Positions 14,315-20,264 of a stretch of 23,561 nt of DNA are shown here, piece by piece. A model generated the notes under the pieces. That model was not told the origin of the DNA and did no database searches. It worked only from the letters and a program-made list of their open reading frames with translations. Source of the stretch: a virus. The stretch lies in IMG/VR virus record IMGVR_UViG_3300004460_000060, positions 1 to 23,561 of that record; one strand, given 5' to 3'. A program made the translations under genes and the position numbers. Each line of letters starts with the position of its first letter. The stretch's first letter is position 1.

Positions 14315-14550
14315 GACTTGTAGCCCCCACCAGCTTCTTTGTATCTTTTAGCTAACATCTGAGCTTTTCGAGCACTCCATTGACCTGGAGCACCACCTTT
14401 ACCACCGGCTTTAATACTGTTAAAGATACGCTTGCGTAGTCCTGGTTTGGTGTAATTGCCAGCTTCGTTGACTTTAGACTTAGACTTAGACTTAGGTTGC
14501 CCACCTGAAGCCATCTTTTTAATCTTACCCATTCCACGAGAAGGCATCAT
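14311..14550 (-). CDS. Small basic conserved phage protein (79 aa)
   Basis: The C-terminal two thirds (VNEAGNYTKPGLRKRIFNSI, then KAGGKGGAPGQWSARKAQML and YKEAGGGYKS) form a conserved small phage domain that I recognise, probably catalogued as a domain of unknown function. The N-terminus has a Lys/Ser stretch (KSKSKSK) encoded by a hexamer tandem repeat at 14474-14495. It is strongly basic with no membrane segment. It lies 4 bases after the end of the repeat-bearing 124-residue gene. The WSARKAQMLAKRYK helix suggests nucleic-acid or capsid contact, but no function is known. Confidence 0.75.
   Translation of the reverse strand: MMPSRGMGKIKKMASGGQPKSKSKSKVNEAGNYTKPGLRKRIFNSIKAGGKGGAPGQWSARKAQMLAKRYKEAGGGYKS
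14474..14495. repeat. Hexamer tandem repeat (TTAGAC), about 3.7 copies
   Basis: The plus strand reads TTAGAC three times and then TTAG. On the coding strand this encodes alternating Lys-Ser in the 79-residue basic protein. The length is a multiple of three, so a loss or gain of a whole unit would keep the frame. Confidence 0.9.
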
Positions 14551-14554
14551 ACGA

Positions 14555-14929
14555 CTAAACCACCCTTCCTTTGGTCTTACCTTTTACTGCACAACCATCG
14601 GCACGTTTAGAAGCAGATCCACCATGAGACATTTTCTTAACTTTACCGCCGTGTCCCATTTTATGAGATGCACCTTTCATCATGGTTCCATCTGGCATTT
14701 TGTGCATAGCACCGCCTTTACTCATTTTTTTGGGGGCTACTCTGGCTTGTCCTTCTTGAAGTGCGTTTTGACCTTGGCCTTTTTTAAGCATGTCTACTAC
14801 ACCACTATCCATAGGTCTTGCAACTGCTTTTTTCTTTTCCATACCCAACATTTTAGCAACTGGGCCAGATTTATTAACGACACTAGCTACTGGACTTGCA
14901 AAGTTTAATGCTTTTTTAAACATACCCAT
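14555..14929 (-). CDS. Small basic repeat protein with DGCAVKGKTKGR tail (124 aa)
   Basis: The N-terminus (MGMFKKALNFASPVASVVNK) is helical and hydrophobic-basic. The second half contains repeated Met/Gly/Lys blocks (KMSKGGAMHKMPDGTMM, KMGHGGKVKKMSHGG) and ends ADGCAVKGKTKGRVV. This C-terminal motif is common in small marine phage proteins of unknown function and is shared with the next upstream gene (14931-15356). The protein is very basic and probably flexible. It starts 2 bases downstream of that gene. A role in DNA condensation or in the virion is speculative. Confidence 0.75.
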   Translation of the reverse strand: MGMFKKALNFASPVASVVNKSGPVAKMLGMEKKKAVARPMDSGVVDMLKKGQGQNALQEGQARVAPKKMSKGGAMHKMPDGTMMKGASHKMGHGGKVKKMSHGGSASKRADGCAVKGKTKGRVV

Positions 14930-14930
14930 A

Positions 14931-15356
14931 TCAAACCATCCTTCCTCTAGTCTTACCCTTAACTGCGCAACCGTCGCCTCTGCGTTTTGCTACTTTTGCG
15001 GTTTTCTTTTTCTTTGTAACCATCTTACCATCAGCCATCTTCTTGACTTTACCGCCGTAAGACATTTTACCTACACCGTCAGCAGCAAACGTAGGAACCA
15101 TTTTCCCATCTTTTTTAACCATAGGCATGCCACCATCAGCCATTTTGTTTACTTTACCGCCGTAAGCTTTGTTTTCTGTTGTATCTTGCATGCGTTTTTT
15201 TCTTGCCATTTCTAACATCTTATTTCTTGCTTCTCGTTCTTTTTCCATTTCTTTTTGAGTTTCAGTCATAACAGGGTTACCGTCTGCGTCCGTCAAACCG
15301 CCAGATCCTTCTCCTGTTCCGGGTTTAACATATCCTTTGCTCGTCTTTTCAGCCAT
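14931..15356 (-). CDS. Small basic repeat protein with DGCAVKGKTRGR tail (141 aa)
   Basis: The N-terminal part is a disordered Gly/Ser region (SKGYVKPGTGEGSGG) followed by a charged helix (TETQKEMEKEREARNKMLEM). The C-terminal half has three Tyr/Lys/Met-Gly repeats (AYGGKVNKMADGG, SYGGKVKKMADGK) and ends GDGCAVKGKTRGRMV, nearly the same tail as the adjacent 124-residue protein. The two therefore look like a diverged tandem duplication of at least the C-terminal part. There is no recognised enzyme domain. Confidence 0.75.
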   Translation of the reverse strand: MAEKTSKGYVKPGTGEGSGGLTDADGNPVMTETQKEMEKEREARNKMLEMARKKRMQDTTENKAYGGKVNKMADGGMPMVKKDGKMVPTFAADGVGKMSYGGKVKKMADGKMVTKKKKTAKVAKRRGDGCAVKGKTRGRMV

Positions 15357-15377
15357 ATCAATCCTTGTTAGGTTGTG

Positions 15378-15653
15378 TTACCACTTTACTTTATCAGCCC
15401 AATAAGCAGCTGACATCTTGCCCTTCTTTATGTTCTTTCCGTGTCTAGCTTTAAATGATTTACGCTTAGCCTTCATACGTGCAGATTCACCAGCTTTAGG
15501 TTTCCCCGCTGTACTAGCGCCTTTCTGCCCAAATCGAATAATTTTTTCTGTACCGCCCTCACATGCTTTCACAGCGTGAGATTTTTTTGGATGCCCTGGA
15601 GTTCTTCTCGGCTTATTACAAGCCATAGATTTTTTATCTAGTTTTCTACGCAT
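15378..15653 (-). CDS. Small basic conserved phage protein (91 aa)
   Basis: I choose the ATG at 15651-15653, because the codon before it is GTG and an AAGG ribosome binding site lies about 9 bases upstream. A later in-frame ATG (MACNKPRRTPGHPKKSH) is an alternative. The body, ACNKPRRTPGHPKKSHAVKA, then EKIIRFGQKGASTAGKPKAG, a basic helix and finally MSAAYWADKVKW, is a pattern I know from marine phages, always in the structural region. It has two Cys and a very high pI. Its function is unknown. Because the motif KIIRFGQKG is so well kept in phages, a specific virion or packaging role is likely. Confidence 0.78.
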   Translation of the reverse strand: MRRKLDKKSMACNKPRRTPGHPKKSHAVKACEGGTEKIIRFGQKGASTAGKPKAGESARMKAKRKSFKARHGKNIKKGKMSAAYWADKVKW

Positions 15654-15672
15654 CACATAACCTTAATATAAG

Positions 15673-15701
15673 AATTGACCCACCATCTAGGCAGGTCAAT
15701 T
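15673..15701. repeat. 8-bp inverted repeat between two small genes
   Basis: AATTGACC at 15673-15680 and GGTCAATT at 15694-15701 are perfect inverted arms around a 13-base loop. They sit 12-40 bases beyond the stop of the 98-residue gene. On the minus strand only a weak T-rich tail follows, so it could be a weak terminator, an attenuator, or part of a promoter or operator for the small basic genes. Confidence 0.6.
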
Positions 15702-15712
15702 TCCCACAGTAT

Positions 15713-16009
15713 CTACCCAAAAAACAAAGTTACAGATTCAGCAGTGCCAATATTAATAGAAATACCGTTTTCACATATAATACCTTCACCCGGAACATCT
15801 ACAATATTTTGGCCTACTACACTGTTAGATAGCCTAAGAACCTGAGTACCAGAAGCTGCTCCTGCATTGTCAAAAAACGTCATATCAACAATATCAGCTG
15901 CGTTTGCGGGTACTGTTTTAACTGTGTAATACACAGTTTTTATACGGGTTCGAGCAGCATAAGCAACACCTGTAGAAGTTAAATGTACTGACTTTACATC
16001 ATATTGCAT
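15713..16009 (-). CDS. Small structural protein (98 aa)
   Basis: This is a beta-rich 98-residue protein (YDVKSVHLTSTGVAYAARTR, TVYYTVKTVPANAADIVDM, GTQVLRLSNSV, ISINIGTAESVTLFF). There are no membrane segments or enzyme motifs. Proteins of this sort appear after the capsid gene in marine podovirus-like phages and may be small head or tail proteins. Its start follows the 174-residue gene by 13 bases. It is followed by a 56-base gap holding an inverted repeat. Confidence 0.65.
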   Translation of the reverse strand: MQYDVKSVHLTSTGVAYAARTRIKTVYYTVKTVPANAADIVDMTFFDNAGAASGTQVLRLSNSVVGQNIVDVPGEGIICENGISINIGTAESVTLFFG

Positions 16010-16022
16010 GAGCTATCTCCTA

Positions 16023-16547
16023 TTAAGATCCGCTACCATCAGTACCAAATGTAGGATCGTATACGTGGTAGAAAATACGTAATGTAATAGATCCACCCGT
16101 AGCAGCTGAAGCACCTACACCACCTGTAAGTTTTACAGGGTAATTAGAACTCATTGTAAACCCCATATCGTCACCAGCGGTGGCTTCTGCAAAAGCTATT
16201 CCAAAGTTACCTACATCAGCATCACCATCATCAATAATTCCATCTGTGTCAGAAGCAGGATTAACTGCTTTAACCTCAATCCAACCTAGATCAAATGTTG
16301 GGTTTGTACCGCCTGTAGCTTGTGCGATACCTTCAACCCTAGTAATAATAGCGTTTGCTGGGAGAATAACTGGTAACGCAGATGGGCCTGTAGCACTGCT
16401 GCTACGACGTAAATCTGTTGTAACTGCTGCTGTAGGGTCTGGTAAATTTGCTTCAACAACGAGCCTAACTGCTCCGGCAGGTTGTGCATTAACAACTTGT
16501 TGAGCTTTACCAACGCGTAGTGGCCCAGAAAAAGTAGTAGTAGCCAT
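16023..16547 (-). CDS. Putative structural protein after the capsid gene (174 aa)
   Basis: This is a beta-rich protein (LRVGKAQQVVNAQPAGAVR, LPVILPANAIITRVEGIAQA, FDLGWIEVKAVN, YPVKLTGGVGASAATGGSIT) that ends in ILRIFYHVYDPTF-like sequence (as read, LRIFYHVYDPTFG). There is no Cys and no membrane segment. It is the first gene after the terminator that follows the major capsid gene, with an AAAGGA ribosome binding site. It could be a head decoration or a minor head protein, but no family is recognised. Confidence 0.65.
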   Translation of the reverse strand: MATTTFSGPLRVGKAQQVVNAQPAGAVRLVVEANLPDPTAAVTTDLRRSSSATGPSALPVILPANAIITRVEGIAQATGGTNPTFDLGWIEVKAVNPASDTDGIIDDGDADVGNFGIAFAEATAGDDMGFTMSSNYPVKLTGGVGASAATGGSITLRIFYHVYDPTFGTDGSGS

Positions 16548-16645
16548 TTTAAATCCTTTCGTGTAATAGCACTTCTTATATCGTCTCTATTAAGTCTGCT
16601 AGGTCAGTCAATATAAGTTATATGTATCCTAGTACGTACAGTATA
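16548..16645 (-). promoter_or_regulatory. AT-rich intergenic region likely holding a promoter
   Basis: This is the only sizeable gap in the window and sits just past the terminator of the capsid operon. On the minus strand it contains TATACT and TTGACT elements and a TAATAGAGACGATATAAG stretch reminiscent of T7-like promoters. There is also a palindrome, GTACGTAC (16632-16639). No single pair of sigma-70 boxes with proper spacing was found, so the promoter itself is inferred from position. The ribosome binding site of the 174-residue gene, AAAGGA, lies at its downstream end. Confidence 0.4.
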
Positions 16646-16650
16646 GATTA

Positions 16651-16676
16651 AAAAAGGGGGGCTTGTAACCCCCCTT
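16651..16676 (-). terminator. Intrinsic terminator after the major capsid gene
   Basis: On the minus strand the RNA would form a stem of AAGGGGGG with CCCCCCTT around a 7-base loop (TTACAAG), followed by a T-run (TTT, then AATC). The stem is at 16669-16676 and 16654-16661 on the plus strand. It lies 15 bases past the capsid gene's stop. The run of six G-C pairs makes it a strong hairpin. The tail is short but T-rich. Confidence 0.85.
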
Positions 16677-16690
16677 CCCTTGTTGCTTTG

Positions 16691-17599
16691 TTATGCGCCT
16701 TGTGAGCCGAACATTCCAAGTGGATCAGACCACCCGAAAGAGTATCGTTCACGAGCCTTATAACGAACATTACCTGTATCAAAATCCCCGTCCATAGAGT
16801 TAGCCATAGGCGAACGAACGAAGTACTTTAGACCATTTGGTACGTCAGTTGTAAGGAACCAAGCATCGGTATCTGTCAAGAAATGGTTAACTGTGTAACC
16901 CTCTGGGATAGAACCGTTGTTTGCAAGTGCATTAATGTCGTTATCCGCCGTGCCAGGTCGCCCTTCAGTCTCTAGGAGTCTAGTAGCAACAAACATTAGG
17001 TTTGGTGGAACAACAAGTTTACGTGGCTTAGCAGCAATCAATAGACCGCGCTCGTCTGTCCATCCAGCAATTTGGATAACAGACGCCTCTAGAGAAGTCT
17101 CGTTGAGGTCAGCTTGAACAGCGGGAGTGTTACTGTTTGTACCACCAGAAACTAGTGGGTGTGCAGTAGAGAAAAGAGGTACTCCATCTCCACCGTTTGC
17201 ACCAGCAGTAAAACCATTGTTCAAAATTCCTGCGGCTTTAGTTTGCTTAGTGAATGCCATAGCACGAGCCAAAGCTTTGGTGTAACGAGATGACAATGAG
17301 TCATACAAGTTATCCTCAATGGCTTCCTCAGTAAGAGAAAAACCAAGCGAAATGGTTTCGTGATTATAGCGAGCAGTCCAAGCTTCTTGTGCATTATCGT
17401 AAGCGATAGAGTTACCCTCATCCTTCACAGGTGCTGCTGCGAAGCCGGATAGCTTTGTCTCTTCTTCAAATGAACGCTCGGAAGTTTCAGTTTCAAAAAT
17501 CTCCTTGTGCTCTTCACCGTATCTAGCATACTCCATGCCAAATAAAGCGTTAAGCCCTGGAAGGAGTTCCTTCAGTAGTTGGGCGCGTGAAATAGCCAT
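16691..17599 (-). CDS. Major capsid protein (HK97-fold, Mu gpT-like)
   Basis: This 302-residue protein fits the gpT-like group of HK97-fold major head proteins. Recognisable parts are an N-terminal helix (LLKELLPGLNALFGMEYAR), the segment SGFAAAPVKDEGNSI, a long helix (LTEEAIEDNLYDSLSSRY, then KALARAMAFTKQTKA), PLFSTAHPL at 141-149, LVVPPNLMFVATRLLETEG and the C-terminal KARERYSFGWSDPLGMFG. The family forms the icosahedral shell. It has a GGAG ribosome binding site upstream, a decoration-like gene before it and a strong terminator after it. Placement after the scaffold-like and co-chaperonin-like genes supports this. Confidence 0.87.
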   Translation of the reverse strand: MAISRAQLLKELLPGLNALFGMEYARYGEEHKEIFETETSERSFEEETKLSGFAAAPVKDEGNSIAYDNAQEAWTARYNHETISLGFSLTEEAIEDNLYDSLSSRYTKALARAMAFTKQTKAAGILNNGFTAGANGGDGVPLFSTAHPLVSGGTNSNTPAVQADLNETSLEASVIQIAGWTDERGLLIAAKPRKLVVPPNLMFVATRLLETEGRPGTADNDINALANNGSIPEGYTVNHFLTDTDAWFLTTDVPNGLKYFVRSPMANSMDGDFDTGNVRYKARERYSFGWSDPLGMFGSQGA

Positions 17600-17611
17600 T
17601 TACATATCTCC

Positions 17612-18220
17612 TTATAATCCAACGTTATTGCCATATGAATGGGCGCTGGGGTTAAACTTTACCAAAACGTCTGTAAATGCGTCACCTGGTTCGGAGACAA
17701 AACCTACAATACGGAAGGCAGCGGCTGCTGTTTGAACAGTAGCATCCAAAGCACTTGTAGAGTTACCAGTAGCAGTACTACCAGTAGATGTACTCTGTGC
17801 AGCAGCGAAGAATGTATTATTACCCAAAACTGTTTGTGCACCAGAACCATCTAATTGAGCTTGGAAAGCTACAGATGGGTCAGTAATCACTTTAGCTTTA
17901 ATTTCTCCACCGTTAGAAGTTCCTGATGGGTAGTATTGAGCGTTGAGTACTTGACCTTGAGCATTAATATACTCGCAACCAACAAACACACCAATAGCAC
18001 CTACGCCAGAACCGCCAAGGTTGTTAGTAGTAATGTCAGCACCAGTAGCGGTTGATAGGGCGATATACCCGTCAGCGCCAATGATAACGACTTGTCCATA
18101 AAAAATGTTGGTGGCTTCACCAGCTGGATCAATCAGAAAAGTATCTGTTGCACCAGCGTAAGGCATGCCATCAACCCGATTAATAGGCCGAAGCCCATAA
18201 GGGGCAGCTACAGTAGCCAT
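17612..18220 (-). CDS. Putative head decoration / capsid-associated protein (202 aa)
   Basis: The start, MATVAAPYGLRPINRVDGMP, then YAGATDTFLIDPAGEATNI and IFYGQVVIIGADGYIAL, is a pattern I know from a widespread marine phage protein encoded directly before the capsid gene. The chain is beta-rich with a Ser/Thr/Gly-rich middle (AQSTSTGSTATGNSTSA) and ends near FRIVGFVSEPGDAFTDVLVK. There is an AGAGAGG ribosome binding site. It is probably a head decoration or cement protein, inferred from position. No direct family signature is visible. Confidence 0.7.
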   Translation of the reverse strand: MATVAAPYGLRPINRVDGMPYAGATDTFLIDPAGEATNIFYGQVVIIGADGYIALSTATGADITTNNLGGSGVGAIGVFVGCEYINAQGQVLNAQYYPSGTSNGGEIKAKVITDPSVAFQAQLDGSGAQTVLGNNTFFAAAQSTSTGSTATGNSTSALDATVQTAAAAFRIVGFVSEPGDAFTDVLVKFNPSAHSYGNNVGL

Positions 18221-18243
18221 GTTATAACCTCTCTAAAAAAAAT

Positions 18244-18705
18244 TTATTTACCTTTACCGAATGATGTAGTTGAACGCTTTTCTTTGAACAAAGGCATTCT
18301 TTGATCATTCTCTCTCATAAAATTGTTGTCTACAGAGTCCATTTGACTTTGGTTTTGTTCCGCAAAGTATTCTCTACGTTGCTCAACCATCTCGTCAGGC
18401 ATCGTGCAAAGCAACAAACCCGCGACCTCAATGTTGTCTTTGAAACGACTACTGGGGTCAACAAGCATTTGTAAATGTGGTTGTTCGCTAGCCAAAACAG
18501 GTTCCCAGCCTTCTCGCATTTTGGACGAGACGTTACGTGGGTCTTGTTGGCCTAACATCGCAACCCGAACCCAGCGGTACGTAAATCCAGGTTTTTGGTT
18601 TGGTTCTGGAAGTACTTCAGGTCGTACCCATTGTTTTGGTCGTTCCTGTGTATCGCGTGATTCTAATTCGCGTGCAAGTCTAGTATCTTTACTATTATTA
18701 GCCAT
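18244..18705 (-). CDS. Conserved hypothetical head-region protein (153 aa)
   Basis: This is a conserved marine phage protein whose core reads RPKQWVRPEVLPEPNQKPGF, then YRWVRVAMLGQQDPRNVSSK and MREGWEPVLASEQPHLQML. The second half is helical with MPDEMVEQRREYFAEQN and a basic disordered end. There is no known domain. It lies between the scaffold-like and the decoration-like genes and overlaps the scaffold's end by 8 bases (ATGGCTAA). Conservation of this order suggests a head-assembly or scaffold-helper function, but that is inference. Confidence 0.65.
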   Translation of the reverse strand: MANNSKDTRLARELESRDTQERPKQWVRPEVLPEPNQKPGFTYRWVRVAMLGQQDPRNVSSKMREGWEPVLASEQPHLQMLVDPSSRFKDNIEVAGLLLCTMPDEMVEQRREYFAEQNQSQMDSVDNNFMRENDQRMPLFKEKRSTTSFGKGK

Positions 18706-19651
18706 TTTGGTTCTCCAATCTCCTAAGTTCTTTAGCGTATTGTTCAGGTGTCAAGCCAAGTTTTTTAGCTAGCGCTACCTGTGACTGCTTTAGTACGATC
18801 CGTTTGGAAGATGTACTTCGGGATGCTGGTGCAACCACTGTGGCGGGTTTGTTTTCTGCACGAACAGGCTTGCCGCCCCCGTCCGTAGAATTGTCTTCCC
18901 CAAAATACTCAGGGAATCTGCGGCGCATTGTGTTGTCAACGTCCGACCAATAATCATCTGAACCTACGTAAGCATCGCCTTTCTGTCGAACTAACTTTTG
19001 GTGAAACCCTAGGGCCGCCGCAGTCATTTCTTCATCAGACCCGTACCAAGTATTGCGCTCTTGCCACGCCATTGTCTTAGAGTCTAGTTGAGGCTTAACA
19101 GCTTCAGTTGATGTACTATTTACACTATTTCCCTCCTCTTGTCTAGGAGGTCGATAACTTTCAATTTGCTGTCTTCTGAAATTTGCATCAGAAAGTTTAG
19201 TTTGAGCGTCAACAATAGAGTCCGTATCACCTGATTCATACGCGTCTTTATAGGCTCGTTTAGCCATTTCAGTCTCGTATTCAACAGATTTTTTAGCGGT
19301 ATTTAAATACGCTTCACGGCCTTTTTTAGCTTCTTCTTGGAGTTTTTTGTTTTCCTCCATAGCTTTTTTAGCCATTTCTACCGCTTGTTGTTGCTCGCGT
19401 TGCGCAGATTCTTTAGCACGGCGTTCATCATGCCACACCTTTTTCATCTGCTTGAAACGTTCTTTTACTCCGTCTGAATAGTTATCTAACTCATCTTTCT
19501 CTAAGTCTTCAACTATTTCTTTAGGCATTGGAGACCTATTACGGTCTGCTTCAGGAGTATCATCTTCAACTTTGAGTTCTACTTCTTGCTCTTCACCTTC
19601 TATTTCAAAATCTACTTCTTCCTGTTCTACTTTTTTCTCAGCTTCTGCCAT
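18698..19651 (-). CDS. Putative head scaffolding protein (317 aa)
   Basis: The N-terminal 40 residues are strongly acidic (EKKVEQEEVDFEIEGEEQEV). Next comes a Lys/Glu-rich coiled coil of about 110 residues (around 60-165, such as FKQMKKVWHDERRAKESAQR and KAMEENKKLQEEAKKGREAY). A less ordered middle follows, then a basic C-terminus with KRIVLKQSQVALAKKLGLTPE (shown in part) that could bind capsid subunits. This acidic-coil-basic layout is typical of phage scaffolds that fill procapsids and then leave. Position between co-chaperonin and capsid genes supports it. The family is not assigned by motif. Confidence 0.7.
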   Translation of the reverse strand: MAEAEKKVEQEEVDFEIEGEEQEVELKVEDDTPEADRNRSPMPKEIVEDLEKDELDNYSDGVKERFKQMKKVWHDERRAKESAQREQQQAVEMAKKAMEENKKLQEEAKKGREAYLNTAKKSVEYETEMAKRAYKDAYESGDTDSIVDAQTKLSDANFRRQQIESYRPPRQEEGNSVNSTSTEAVKPQLDSKTMAWQERNTWYGSDEEMTAAALGFHQKLVRQKGDAYVGSDDYWSDVDNTMRRRFPEYFGEDNSTDGGGKPVRAENKPATVVAPASRSTSSKRIVLKQSQVALAKKLGLTPEQYAKELRRLENQNG

Positions 19652-19660
19652 AACCCTCTC

Positions 19661-20071
19661 CTAACTACGCGATATGCCACGAGGATCTTCTACAACCCCC
19701 TCAACACTATCGTCGTTAATGATCCGAAATTCTTTACCATGAATTTTTAAACGGGTACCTGCGTGTGGTCGAACAAGGACAAAATCCCCTTCTTTACACC
19801 AAGCCCCACTTGGGAAACGGTCTTTGTCTTTATAACAATCCGGCCCCATCTTCATAATAAATAAAACAGTAGTCAGTAACTCCTCGTTAGTCATAGTAAT
19901 GTCTGCTTTAGCGAGGCCACTTTCATACTCTTGTTCTTTGTCGGGAATTGCGCACAAAATGCGATAACCAGAGGGTTCTGGTAGTTGCTTAGCTTTACGC
20001 TCAGCAGTATCAGGTAGTACCGTTGCTTCTTCTGGATTATCGGGGTTCGTGCCGATAAGAAGTTCACTCAT
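19661..20071 (-). CDS. Phage GroES-like co-chaperonin
   Basis: This 136-residue protein resembles the Cpn10/GroES fold. It has an N-terminal strand (PSGYRILCAIPDKEQ, 33-47), a flexible stretch at about 48-65 in place of the mobile loop, a VLFIMKMGPDC strand (69-79), and a C-terminal dome/beta part, GAWCKEGDFVLVRPHAGTRL (89-108), then KIHGKEFRIINDDSVEGVV. The final part matches the GroES pattern of GDxVLV followed by G-x-x-x-K-x-x-G-x-E-x-x-I. Such proteins would work with host GroEL to fold the capsid protein, as T4 gp31 does. It sits between portal and scaffold genes. The N-terminal 30 residues are extra. The identification is by pattern and quite likely. Confidence 0.75.
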   Translation of the reverse strand: MSELLIGTNPDNPEEATVLPDTAERKAKQLPEPSGYRILCAIPDKEQEYESGLAKADITMTNEELLTTVLFIMKMGPDCYKDKDRFPSGAWCKEGDFVLVRPHAGTRLKIHGKEFRIINDDSVEGVVEDPRGISRS

Positions 20072-20264
20072 TGTCAGTTTCCATCCTTTCTAATGTTTCG
20101 GTTATTATGTTTTTCGCCAGTAATAGCCCTCTATAGATTCCGCATGTGTGTTTGTATTCCGCGTAGTCTTTAGCGTGGCCTACTGCTAAGTCCTGCTCTA
20201 TGTTCGCTAATTCTCCATCTACCCTAGTAGTAAGGTAATTTAGGACGTCGTTAGCTTGACTCAC
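20064..20264 (-). CDS. Small hypothetical protein with GTG start (66 aa)
   Basis: The first codon is GTG at 20262-20264, overlapping the portal stop (GTGA), with a GGAAG site a few bases upstream. The stop overlaps the next gene's ATG by 8 bases (ATGAGTGA). The peptide, SQANDVLNYLTTRVDGELAN and then YKHTCGIYRGLLLAKNIITE, is helical and recalls small proteins next to portal genes in T7-like marine phages. The function is unknown. The arrangement is a good case for translational coupling. Confidence 0.7.
   Translation of the reverse strand: MSQANDVLNYLTTRVDGELANIEQDLAVGHAKDYAEYKHTCGIYRGLLLAKNIITETLERMETDNE

Noticed and set aside
14456-15215. Plus-strand ORFs rich in Phe/His/Ser opposite the small basic genes
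   Set aside because: They mirror Lys and Met/Gly codons of the minus-strand genes and have no recognised family or ribosome binding site.
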